The notes under the pieces are model-generated. The model worked only from the letters and a program-made list of their open reading frames with translations, did not search any database and was not told where the DNA came from. A stretch of 64,000 nt of DNA. Origin: JAAELZ01 sp965237485 (GTDB lineage: Bacteria > Pseudomonadota > Gammaproteobacteria > Arenicellales > Poriferihabitantaceae). The stretch spans positions 1,178,001 to 1,242,000 of the forward strand of contig CBDEFQ010000009.1 of NCBI GenBank assembly GCA_965237485.1. The letters are read 5' to 3'. Shown one piece after another: positions 34,717-43,389 of the stretch (its first letter is position 1; every line of letters begins with the position of its first letter). The position numbers and the translations under genes are program-made.

Positions 34717-36110
34717 GAGTTATGCCCGAATCTGGTGTATGAGGCATTTTCTTCAAGCGGCCTCGGTTTGATCTGAGTAGTCATTAGTTTGCTCTATTCC
34801 ATCTTTAAATGGAACCCCTTGAATCACTTTTGCTAGATAGGCGAACCCGCGTATTCGGTTCCACTTTTTCTCTGCGCACTGACCCAGCTTGAACATCATA
34901 CTTAACATGCCATCACGGCTAAGACATCCCTTGCATCGTTTGGTACGGTGTCGGATAGTCGCGAATGTTGATTCAATTGGATTCGTAGTACGTATGCTCA
35001 TCCAGTGCTTGGCAGGGAACGAGTAGAACGTCATTAACTCTTCGCGATCTTTTTCCAAGCACTGCGTGGCTTTTGGATACTTGTCTTGACAGGTTTTAAT
35101 GAATAATTGATAGGCGCTTTGCGCCGCTTCTTTGGTTTCTTCCTGCCAAATGTTATGCAGAGCTGCTTTTGCTTTGGGCTGCACCGATTTAGGCAGCTTG
35201 TTCAGCACGTTGGCCGTTTTATGCACCCAGCACCGTTGATGTTTAGTGCCAGGATAGATTTCTTCCAGGGCATTCCAAAAGCCTAAAGCACCATCACCGA
35301 TGCCCCGCTCTGGTTGATTCAGGCCTCGCTCCTTGAGTGCCAACAACACCTCTCGCCAACTCTGCGTAGACTCTCGCTCACCGTCTTCAATCGCCAGTAA
35401 TTTCTTGTGACCGCGCTCATTCACTCCGATGACAACTAAGGCACAGAGCCGGCCCTCATCGCCGCGCAGGCCGCTGTGTATCCCGTCCGCCCATAGATAA
35501 ACCCATCGATCTCGATCTAAACCTTCTCTATTCCAATCCTTGTACTCCTGAGACCACGTTGCTTTGAGCTTACTCACTGTGCCTGATGATAACCCAGTCG
35601 CTGATTGACCCACTAGCACGCTCAGTGCATCCCCCATTTCTCCAGTGCTGACACCCTTGAGATACAGCCAAGACAAGGCCGCTTCCAGTGTTCTCGTTTT
35701 ACGCACATACGGCGGCACTAAAGCAGACCGAAAGGTGATCGGTACTCCAGTGCGGGAGCGCACCTTGGGGATACGTACTTTGACTGGGCCGATCCCGGTT
35801 TGCAGTTCACGTTCTGGCAAATAGCCGTTACGAACGACACCAGCGTGTCCTGAATCTGAGACTTTGTCACAATTGCGATACAGCAGTTCAGATAACTCAC
35901 TCTCGACCGCGGTTTGAATGAGTTGCCTAGCGCCATTGCGAATCAATTCTTGCAGCGGATCGATGCTTTGCTCTGGCTTTTCAAAGGAAATAATTTTATT
36001 CTGTTTCATAGTGGCGTATGTCTGTGGAAGTTTAAGTTGTTGTAAACTCAATTCATCCCGATACGCCGCTTTTAGTCAACTACTCCATACACCACTTTCA
36101 GGCATAACTC
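34717..36110 (-). mobile_element. IS256-family element copy B, intact (1394 bp)
   Basis: It carries the same terminal repeats as the other copies but in inverted orientation. The left flank (GCGGTTGG) belongs to the toxin gene and the right flank (TTGGCTTA) to the IS4 transposase gene, so there is no target duplication. The two flanks originally belonged to different insertion sites. Confidence 0.92.
34753..36009 (-). CDS. IS256-family transposase, copy B
   Basis: 418 residues from the ATG at 36009 (MKQNKIISFEKPEQ); a TTG 42 bp upstream is possible. The DDE triad is at D189, D253 and E360 in long-start numbering, with CWVHK between. The frame is unbroken to FKDGIEQTNDYSDQTEAA. The gene is near-identical to the copy at 54351-55607, so both are probably active sources. 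Confidence 0.92.
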   Translation of the reverse strand: MKQNKIISFEKPEQSIDPLQELIRNGARQLIQTAVESELSELLYRNCDKVSDSGHAGVVRNGYLPERELQTGIGPVKVRIPKVRSRTGVPITFRSALVPPYVRKTRTLEAALSWLYLKGVSTGEMGDALSVLVGQSATGLSSGTVSKLKATWSQEYKDWNREGLDRDRWVYLWADGIHSGLRGDEGRLCALVVIGVNERGHKKLLAIEDGERESTQSWREVLLALKERGLNQPERGIGDGALGFWNALEEIYPGTKHQRCWVHKTANVLNKLPKSVQPKAKAALHNIWQEETKEAAQSAYQLFIKTCQDKYPKATQCLEKDREELMTFYSFPAKHWMSIRTTNPIESTFATIRHRTKRCKGCLSRDGMLSMMFKLGQCAEKKWNRIRGFAYLAKVIQGVPFKDGIEQTNDYSDQTEAA

Positions 36111-36350
36111 TTGGCTTAGATATACTAAGGTGCAAGTCACCAAGCATGGTTCGCAAAGAAATACTAATGCACTTTATCGTTTATAACTGCCTACGGCTGC
36201 TGATGCTTAAGGCTGCGAATAAAGCTGATGTGCCAGTGCGTTTGATAGTTTCAAGGCAAGTATACAAACATTACGACAATGGGAGCCATTGCTTAAGAAG
36301 TGTTGTTGTAACGTCCCTTTTTTGGTTTGTGATCGCCACTATTTTTGCCA
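36111..36350 (+). pseudogene. IS4-family transposase, C-terminal fragment
   Basis: It begins at GLDILRCKSPSMV, directly after IS256 copy B, and runs into RKEILMHFIVYNCLRLLMLK; the final helix (FKASIQTLRQWEPLLK) is in a shifted frame. This copy shows the IS4 gene uninterrupted at the site where the IS3-family element sits in the other copy, and so proves that insertion. Confidence 0.85.
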
Positions 36351-36360
36351 TAGTATTTTG

Positions 36361-36663
36361 TTATTTAGCAAATAAGCTCGGTAAATTTTGACGCCCATCA
36401 ACAACGGATAAAATGATTACTTCCTTTTGCCGCTTCCGATAATAAACAAGATAGTTTGTATATTTCTTAACAGGAACACACAGTATTCCTTTATCGGAAA
36501 TGTACTTAGGATTTTTACCAATACCAGGCATTTCAGATATTGTTTGACATGTTTCTAATACGTGCTCAAACACATTGTCTGCAGCGGTTGGCTTATCTAA
36601 AGAAATGTAATAAGTGATCTGATCGAGTTGTTTGCGGGCGCGATTAGTAAGTCTATATCGCAT
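36361..36663 (-). CDS. parE: RelE/ParE-family toxin
   Basis: This 100-residue protein has the ParE fold pattern: basic N-terminal helix (MRYRLTNRARKQLDQITYYI), a helical hairpin, then strands GILCVPVKKYTNYLVYYRKR and EVIILSVVDGRQNLP. ParE toxins poison DNA gyrase; RelE relatives cleave mRNA at the ribosome. The residues are closer to ParE. It is encoded 9 bp after its antitoxin. Its C-terminal part is duplicated at 34486-34716. Confidence 0.88.
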   Translation of the reverse strand: MRYRLTNRARKQLDQITYYISLDKPTAADNVFEHVLETCQTISEMPGIGKNPKYISDKGILCVPVKKYTNYLVYYRKRQKEVIILSVVDGRQNLPSLFAK

Positions 36664-36672
36664 AATATGTTG

Positions 36673-36951
36673 TTAACCTTTAACGCTCGCTTTTTTAATT
36701 ACTTCCCTTAATCCAGCTCGGATTTGATCAGGCGTTTCATCGCATATGCCAGATTCTTCACTTAAACGCAGCTCTTCGTTAATCCATGCGACCTGCTCCC
36801 CCTTCGTACTTAGCATTTCTTTACGAAGTATATGCCGCACATAGTCAGAGTGACTAGCAAACCCACCAACATGAACCTGACGACTAACGAAGTTATTAAG
36901 CTCTTCTGGAAGGCTTGTGTTAAAACGTTTGGTGACCATGGTGGTACTCAT
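36673..36951 (-). CDS. parD: ParD-family antitoxin
   Basis: 92 residues: an N-terminal ribbon-helix-helix DNA-binding region (TKRFNTSLPEELNNFVSRQV followed by FASHSDYVRHILRKE) and a charged C-terminal tail that would wrap the toxin. It should neutralise the downstream toxin and repress the operon. Two inverted repeats lie directly upstream. Confidence 0.9.
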   Translation of the reverse strand: MSTTMVTKRFNTSLPEELNNFVSRQVHVGGFASHSDYVRHILRKEMLSTKGEQVAWINEELRLSEESGICDETPDQIRAGLREVIKKASVKG

Positions 36952-36962
36952 ATAGTGGTGAT

Positions 36963-37015
36963 TAGTATTTACATATTAATACTACCACATACACATGATT
37001 ACACAAATATGTGTA
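36963..37015. promoter_or_regulatory. Paired inverted repeats, parDE operator candidate
   Basis: TAGTATT/AATACTA (36963-36969 and 36978-36984) and TACACAT/ATGTGTA (36990-36996 and 37009-37015) are perfect inverted repeats lying 12-64 bp upstream of the parD start. This is the expected place for autoregulation by a ribbon-helix-helix antitoxin. From 37016 to 37249 the sequence is non-coding and is presumably the IS110 5' region. Confidence 0.6.
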
Positions 37016-37277
37016 TTATGTCTCCATTTCCTTTACAGGTGCCTTATACGGGGTCACTTGCGGAAGGGGGCGAAAAGCAACCATTAGGATGTAATGCACC
37101 ATTGTTTCGATGAATTCGAAAATGTGTGGCATTAGTCACATACTTGCATGATTATGTGTGTTAGCGTCGTTTGGCACATCAGCACTCACCTATTAAAGGG
37201 TAAATGATACATATGATAATGTGCCAACAAATTATGGAGGAAAGATTACATGCTTAGCAAAACATCACTCGCTATTT

Positions 37278-38453
37278 GGGCTTGTCGGATAATTAATAGA
37301 ATACGTGAGATAATATGGGCTGATTCTAGTCAGCCTGCAATTTTGAGCAAACGTCATCAAAGCCAACTGTTCCTAACCTTAGATTCTCTGGTTAGCTCTG
37401 AACATCCCTACCGTAAACTCGATGAGCTATTATGTTTTGGTGCATTGAGTAAACCCTTCTCTAAAATATATGCCACCCGTGGCGCTAAAGGCCGAGGTGT
37501 TGAGTTCGGCTTACGTGCCTTGGTGCTTCAGTTCATGGAAGATTTAAGTGATAGAGAAATGGAGCGATACTTATCAGAGAATCTGGCCGCTAAGTGGTTT
37601 TGTGATTCAGGACTGGAACAGAGCACTCCTGATCATAGTTACTTTGGTGATTTTCGCTCACGCATTGGAACCAGGGGTATGATGAATTTATTTGACCGTG
37701 TTCGGAGCGGGTTAGTTTCAATGGGCTTAGTACGAGAAGTATTCACATTTGTCGATGCCAGCCAGTTGGTCAGTAAGCTAACCACTTGGGATGATAGAGA
37801 TAAGGCGATAAAGATGGGATTAGAGGAGTTCAACAATAAGACAGTTGATAAAGTTGCGGCGGACAAGCAAGCACGGTTTGGGTGCAAGGGAAATAGCAAA
37901 TATTGGTATGGTTACAAAGAGCATGCATCAGTGGATATGCAAAGTGGCTTGATCAATAAAATAGCGGCCACCTCGGCTGAGGTAACGGATGCAAGCGGCT
38001 TGAAGCATGTTTGCCCTAAGTCGGGTGCTGTTTATGCGGACAAGGGTTATTGCGTGAGCCCGGCCAAAACCACGCTCAGGCGCAACGGTTGCCATGATGC
38101 AACAATCAAGAAGAACAATATGCATGGCAAGAATAGAGACAAAGACCGTTGGATTAGCAAAATTCGTTCACCATATGAGCGAGTGTTTGCTCATCGCAAT
38201 AAGCGAGTTCGTTATAAAGGGTTGGCTAAAGTCCAGTTCCAAGTTGGAATCAGGGGCTTATGTTTTAACCTTAAGCGATTAATGGCATTGGGAGTTGAAC
38301 GAGTTGAATTGGTGCCGGCCTAGGGATAGATCCGTCTATTGGTGGCAAAATGGCTGCTAATAGACGGTTTATTGCACAAAAAACGCGTTGCTGAGCAAAC
38401 TAAAAGCGACTTCGGCGAAAAACCTGTTTGAAATTGTATTAACCGACGAGCCC
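37278..38453 (+). mobile_element. IS5-like element copy B (1176 bp)
   Basis: The ends are identical to the other two copies. Flanking bases (TATTT left, CAATT right) do not match, and the host gene has lost coding sequence at the junction, so an adjacent deletion followed insertion or the ends derive from different events. Confidence 0.9.
37343..38323 (+). CDS. IS5/IS1182-like transposase, copy B
   Basis: 326 residues starting at TTG and intact. It differs from copies A and C at position 48 (Ala instead of Pro in ATRGAKG). Catalytic residues D138, D233 and E279 are conserved. Confidence 0.9.
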   Translation: MSKRHQSQLFLTLDSLVSSEHPYRKLDELLCFGALSKPFSKIYATRGAKGRGVEFGLRALVLQFMEDLSDREMERYLSENLAAKWFCDSGLEQSTPDHSYFGDFRSRIGTRGMMNLFDRVRSGLVSMGLVREVFTFVDASQLVSKLTTWDDRDKAIKMGLEEFNNKTVDKVAADKQARFGCKGNSKYWYGYKEHASVDMQSGLINKIAATSAEVTDASGLKHVCPKSGAVYADKGYCVSPAKTTLRRNGCHDATIKKNNMHGKNRDKDRWISKIRSPYERVFAHRNKRVRYKGLAKVQFQVGIRGLCFNLKRLMALGVERVELVPA

Positions 38454-39359
38454 CAATTGCATCCAAAAGCCATAGTGGCTATGGAAGCGTGTGGTAGTTC
38501 TAACCATTGGCACCGCGAATTAACTAAGTTGGGGTTTAAAGTGCGTGTTATTCCCACGCAGCATGTAAAGGCACTTTTGCAGGGCAACAAGAACGACGCC
38601 AATGATGCCCTAGCGGTGGCGGAAAGTGTGTTTCGTCCAAATATCCACGATGTAGCAGTTAAGTCGATTGAACAGCAAGACATACAAACGCTACTGCGTA
38701 TACGCGCAAGTAATAAAGATAATCGAGTTTCTAATTCGAATCAGATTCGAGGCTTGCTAGCGGAGTATGGTGTTGTTATTCCTGTTGGCTTTGCATCGCT
38801 AAAAAGGCAACTGCCACTGATACTGGAAGATGCAGAAAATAGCTTAACGCCAATTTCACGTTCTGCTATTCACGGCCTTTACCTAGAGCACCCGTGCTTA
38901 TGCGAAGTCATCAAGGTTCTTGATAAGCAACTAGAGACTTTAATAGATGTCTACCCTCTAGCAAAAAGACTGTTGTGCTTACGGGGTATCGGCCCTATTA
39001 CTGCCTTGTCTTTATACGCAGCCATTGGCAATGGGAGTCAGTTTAAAAATGCACGTCAGTTATCTGCCTGGCTTGGGCTAGTGCCTAAGCAATATGGCAC
39101 AGGCGGTCGAGTACAGTTAAGTGGCATCAGTAAACGTGGTAACTCGCAATTAAGATTCTTGCTGGTGCACGGCGCTAGAGCAGTGCTAAATTGGGCTAAA
39201 AAACGAGAAGATACGCTGAGTTGCTGGGCGAAATCAGTGGCTCTACGTCGAGGAAAACATAAGGCCATTGTTGCTGTGGCTAACAAAACAGCCCGTATGG
39301 TGTGGGTGGCATTAAACAAAGGCACAGATGCCTTACCAGCGCATTATTTGTCAGCATAG

Positions 39360-39660
39360 GCTATAGATGTCTAGCAATTAAATACTAACAATCAATTTCC
39401 TGCCGAGAGTTGCTCAATGTTGGTGAAAACCTGAAATGAAATAATCGAACCTGCATGTACCTGACGGGGACGCTGGCTTAACCATAGCCGATATCGTGTT
39501 AAGGTGTGCAGGTAGCGAATCACATTAAGGCTTGGTCTGGCGATTCGCCCGTCCTACTAATAGCCGGATATATGTCTGCAATTACTCATTTCTAGCAAAA
39601 CCAGCGTTGACTTCAAGGGAGGTATTCATATATGTCCCCATAACTCCACAAGGACAATAA
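39360..39660 (+). ncRNA. Structured 3' non-coding tail of the IS1111-type element, candidate guide (seek) RNA
   Basis: This 300-bp stretch has no reading frame and follows the transposase in the position where IS1111-group elements encode their target-selecting RNA. It shows pairing potential: GACGGG with CCCGTC (around 39465 and 39551), CCTGCA with TGCAGG, and the near-perfect hairpin GGCGA-T-TCGCC. A GGGAGGTATTCAT motif near 39620 could be the subterminal repeat of the right end. The assignment rests on position, lack of coding and pairing potential. Exact ends are not resolved. Confidence 0.4.
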
Positions 39661-40682
39661 AAATTCACCATTCTGAACCAATCAAACGTACGGCCGCTTG
39701 GCCCTCAAGTTAACCATTTTATGCTTGGTGTACCCCAGTTCTTCCAATTCTTTTAGGATGAATTCCTTATGCTCGCGGTGAACCTTGAATTTAGTTGATA
39801 GGCTTGCATATCCGAGTTATGCCTGAAAGTGGTGTATGGAGTAGTTGACTAAAAGCGGCGTATCGGGATGAGTTGAGTTTACAACAACTTAAACTTCCAC
39901 AGACATACGCCACTATGAAACAGAATAAAATTATTTCCTTTGAAAAGCCAGAGCAAAGCATCGATCCGCTGCAAGAATTGATTCGCAATGGCGCTAGGCA
40001 ACTCATTCAAACCGCGGTCGAGAGTGAGTTATCTGAACTGCTGTATCGCAATTGTGACAAAGTCTCAGATTCAGGACACGCTGGTGTCGTTCGTAACGGC
40101 TATTTGCCAGAACGTGAACTGCAAACCGGGATCGGCCCAGTCAAAGTACGTATCCCCAAGGTGCGCTCCCGCACTGGAGTACCGATCACCTTTCGGTCTG
40201 CTTTAGTGCCGCCGTATGTGCGTAAAACGAGAACACTAGAAGCGGCCTTGCCTTGGCTGTATCTCAAGGGTGTCAGCACTGGAGAAATGGGGGATGCACT
40301 GAGCGTGCTAGTGGGTCAATCAGCGACTGGGTTATCATCAAGCACAGTGAGTAAGCTCAAAGCAACGTGGTCTCAGGAGTACAAGGATTGGAATAGAGAA
40401 GGTTTAGATCGAGATCGATGGGTTTATCTATGGGCGGACGGGATACACAGCGGCCTGCGCGGCGATGAGGGCCGACTCTGTGCCTTAGTTGTCATCGGAG
40501 TGAATGAGCGCGGTCACAAGAAATTACTGGCGATTGAAGACGGTGAGCGAGAGTCTACGCAGAGTTGGCGAGAGGTGTTGTTGGCACTCAAGAGTGAAGT
40601 GGACCCCATGATTAGGACAGGTTGAAGGCCAAAATAAGGAGTTATTTTCTGTTTTATAATTGTTCAAAACGAGGAACAGAAA

Positions 40683-40964
40683 ATGAGTAAAAAGCGTAGA
40701 AACCATGCCCCACAATTCAAAGCCAAAGTTGCTCTTGCAGCAATCAAAGGTGATGAAACATTAAGCAATCTTGCTAGTCGTTATGACATCAATGCAAATC
40801 TTATCGTCAAGTGGAAGAAACAATTGCTCGATAGCTCAGCTGAAGTCTTTGCATCAGGCACAGGCTTATCTCCAAACCGAGAATCAGAGATTAAATCATT
40901 ACAGGCAAAGATCGGTGAAATCACCATGGAAAACGATTTTTTATCAAAAGCGCTCGGTCGTTAA
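40683..40964 (+). CDS. IS3-family OrfA, copy 2
   Basis: 93 residues, same protein as the copy at 33904-34185: HTH (FKAKVALAAIKGDETLSNLA) then a short coiled coil ending in SKALGR. Intact and in normal spacing to orfB. Confidence 0.9.
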   Translation: MSKKRRNHAPQFKAKVALAAIKGDETLSNLASRYDINANLIVKWKKQLLDSSAEVFASGTGLSPNRESEIKSLQAKIGEITMENDFLSKALGR

Positions 40965-40984
40965 ACAGACCTGAGCGCAAAACT

Positions 40985-41809
40985 ATGATTAATAAAAGCA
41001 ATAAACTATCGTTAGTTCGTCAGTGTAAATTGTTGAAGATTCATCGTTCCCATGTTTATTACAAAACCTCACCTGCTAATGAGGATGACTTGGAACTGAT
41101 GCATCTGATTGATCGCATTCACCTCAATCGGCCCTTTCTTGGCAGTAGACGCATTCGTGATGTGTTGCAAGATGTAGGCCACCGAGTTGACCGTAAACAT
41201 GTGCGACGCTTAATGCGTAAGATGGGCATTAAAGCCATCTATCCTAGGCCTAACACCAGCAAGAAGAAGGCGGGGCACAAGATTTATCCTTATCTGCTAG
41301 GTGGGTTGGCCATCAATCAACCCAATCAAGCTTGGTGTACCGATATAACTTATATCCCGATGCCTAAGGGCTTTGCTTATCTTACCGTTGTGATGGATTG
41401 GTATTCTCGTAAAGTGCTGTCATGGCGGCTTAGCAACAGCATGGATAGCGCATTCTGCGTAGATGCTTTGGAAGAGGCACTGCATTACTACGGCAAGCCT
41501 GATATCTTTAACAGCGATCAAGGTGCGCAATTTACCAGTGAGGCGTTTACCGGTGTACTCAAAGACAATGGTATTCGCATCAGCATGGATGGCAAAGGTG
41601 CTTGGCGTGACAATGTATTTGTTGAGCGCTTATGGCGCAGCGTGAAATATGAGGAAGTCTATTTGCAAGCCTACCAATCGATGAAAGAGGCAAAAGACGG
41701 CATTGGCTCCTGGATAAACTATTACAACCAAGAGCGTAAACATCAAACATTGGGCATGGTCCCTGACATGATGTATGATCCATGTCGCGGCCTGAAATTG
41801 GCTGCTTAA
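40985..41809 (+). CDS. IS3-family transposase OrfB, copy 2
   Basis: 274 residues with D120, D178 and E214 of the integrase core conserved. No difference from copy 1 was noticed at the protein level, which fits very recent transposition from a common donor. Starts at an ATG 20 bp after the orfA stop. Confidence 0.92.
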   Translation: MINKSNKLSLVRQCKLLKIHRSHVYYKTSPANEDDLELMHLIDRIHLNRPFLGSRRIRDVLQDVGHRVDRKHVRRLMRKMGIKAIYPRPNTSKKKAGHKIYPYLLGGLAINQPNQAWCTDITYIPMPKGFAYLTVVMDWYSRKVLSWRLSNSMDSAFCVDALEEALHYYGKPDIFNSDQGAQFTSEAFTGVLKDNGIRISMDGKGAWRDNVFVERLWRSVKYEEVYLQAYQSMKEAKDGIGSWINYYNQERKHQTLGMVPDMMYDPCRGLKLAA

Positions 41810-43389
41810 TCAGCTGAAAATAACTCCTAAGCCATCTGTCCTAAAAAGCGGGTCCACTTCTGAGCGAGGCCTGAATCAACCAGAGCTGGGCATCGGTGAT
41901 GGTGCTTTAGGCTTTTGGAATGCCCTGGAAGAAGTCTATCCTGGCACTAAACATCAACGGTGTTGGGTGCATAAAACGGCCAACGTGCTGAACAAGTTGC
42001 CTAAATCGGTGCAGCCCAAAGCAAAAGCAGCTCTGCATAACATTTGGCAGGAAGAAACCAAAGAAGCGGCGCAAAGCGCCTATCAATTATTCATTAAAAC
42101 CTGTCAAGACAAGTATCCAAAAGCCACGCAGTGCTTGGAAAAAGATCGCGAAGAGTTAATGACGTTCTACTCGTTCCCTGCCAAGCACTGGATGAGCATA
42201 CGTACTACGAATCCAATTGAATCAACATTCGCGACTATCCGACACCGTACCAAACGATGCAAGGGATGTCTTAGCCGTGATGGCATGTTAAGTATGATGT
42301 TCAAGCTGGGTCAGTGCGCAGAGAAAAAGTGGAACCGAATACGCGGGTTCGCCTATCTAGCAAAAGTGATTCAAGGGGTTCCATTTAAAGATGGAATAGA
42401 GCAAACTAATGACTACTCAGATCAAACCGAGGCCGCTTGAAGAAAATGCCTCATACACCAGATTCGGGCATAACTCTGCATATCCACATTCCAACTCCCT
42501 GTCAAAAAAAGGTTGCCATATAAAATAACCATCCTGAGCTAGTTCTCTATTGCACCGAAATGGTGATATTCGAAACCTAGGCACTTCTGGCCAAGCATCA
42601 ACGCTAAAGTAGTCACCAACCGTTCCATAACTCATATCATCGCAATCTGGTTGTAGTTCATGCTCTCTTTCACCACGGCCAGGTTGATCAACAAATACCC
42701 GTAAACTACCATCTACTTCAGTATTCACAGTTGAATTAAAATTCGAATAAGCAAAATACAAACCAGTAAAAATTGAAGATGTCACATCAAGTAACCTCGT
42801 GCCACACTCACTATAGTGCTGCATTATCGCCCACCAACTAGCATTTAATTCTTCTAATGGCTCTCTGTTATCAAAAATGTCTCGAGACAAGTCTTTGGAA
42901 GATAGGACGCCTTCTTGAAAACTCTGCAACTCCTCGAGCTCAAAGCTTGTAACACTAAGTGGGTTCAATTTTCCCCAATCTATTTCAGGAACCCTCCTAC
43001 CAAGCTTTGAAACCAACTTCCAATTGAAATCTTCTTCTCCTCTAAAATACGTTGACCGGGGTGAATCAGTGCGTCCAGAATTCAATATTCCTTTCACCAA
43101 GTTACACTTAAATAGTGCTTCATGTGTAGAACAAATATAATCATATCCCATTGGATTCAATCTAGGCGGGCCATTATTAAGTGCAGCTTCTACCCACCTT
43201 CCTGCTGCAGTTTCTGGTTTTTTAACCGAACCATAGCCTTCTATTCTAGCAATTATAGGGATCGCAGAACTTATCTGTTTCGCTTCATAAGACTTTCCTT
43301 CCCCATGTAGCTGAATTTGAATATTGTGGATCCATTTCAACTAGTATTTGTAAATTATTTCCAGAATGCTCTGACACTTTAGGTTGTCA

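Larger units (their letters stand above)
37250..39359 (+). pseudogene. IS110-family (IS1111 group) transposase, interrupted and internally deleted
   Basis: The gene starts at 37250 after a GGAGG site (MLSKTSLAI), is broken by an IS5-like element (37278-38453) and resumes as QLHPKAIVAMEACGSSNHW. About 25-40 residues are missing, including the first catalytic Asp region (GIDLAK-like). The rest is full length: GNKNDANDALA, LRGIGPITALSLYAAIGN, and GISKRGNSQLRFLLVHGARA. IS110 enzymes use a DEDD RuvC-like domain plus a Ser region for seamless recombination. Loss of the first Asp should inactivate it. Confidence 0.85.
40595..41861 (+). mobile_element. IS3-family element (1267 bp) copy 2
   Basis: Same length and ends as copy 1, in the opposite orientation. 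It is flanked by GAG (40592-40594 and 41862-41864). The left side shows CAAGAG where the uninterrupted target reads CAAGGAG, a one-base loss. Confidence 0.93.
39915..42440 (+). pseudogene. IS256-family transposase, interrupted
   Basis: Residues up to LLALK are encoded before the IS3-family element at 40595 and the remainder (ERGLNQPELGIGDGALG onward) after 41861. At the left junction one G is missing relative to the intact copies, so excision alone might not restore the frame. The 5' piece reads as a 250-residue protein with only the first catalytic Asp, which is not a functional short gene. Confidence 0.9.
39814..42476 (+). mobile_element. IS256-family element copy C, interrupted by an IS3-family element
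   Basis: It has the same ends as the other IS256 copies and is flanked by the direct repeat TGCATATCC on both sides (39805-39813 and 42477-42485). This is the only IS256 copy in the window with its original duplication. Without the IS3 insertion it would be about 1394 bp. Confidence 0.95.
39682..43340 (-). pseudogene. FRG-domain protein gene split by an IS256/IS3 insertion
   Basis: The gene runs on the minus strand from 43340 to 42477. It is interrupted by IS256 copy C and, after removing one copy of the 9-bp duplication, continues in frame from 39804 to the stop at 39682. The joined product is 328 residues. It carries the FRG-domain hallmark STYFRGEEDFNWKLVSKLGR and the later WWAIMQHYSECGTRLLDVTS-type motif. 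The C-terminal 40 residues recovered beyond the insertion are basic (STKFKVHREHKEF to LRAKRPYV). FRG proteins are uncharacterised, though the domain occurs in mobile and possibly defence-linked contexts. No frameshift is seen in either half. Confidence 0.85.

Noticed and set aside
39873..40625. A 250-residue 'short transposase'
   Set aside because: It is only the front part of an IS256 transposase interrupted by an IS3-family element; it lacks two of three catalytic residues.
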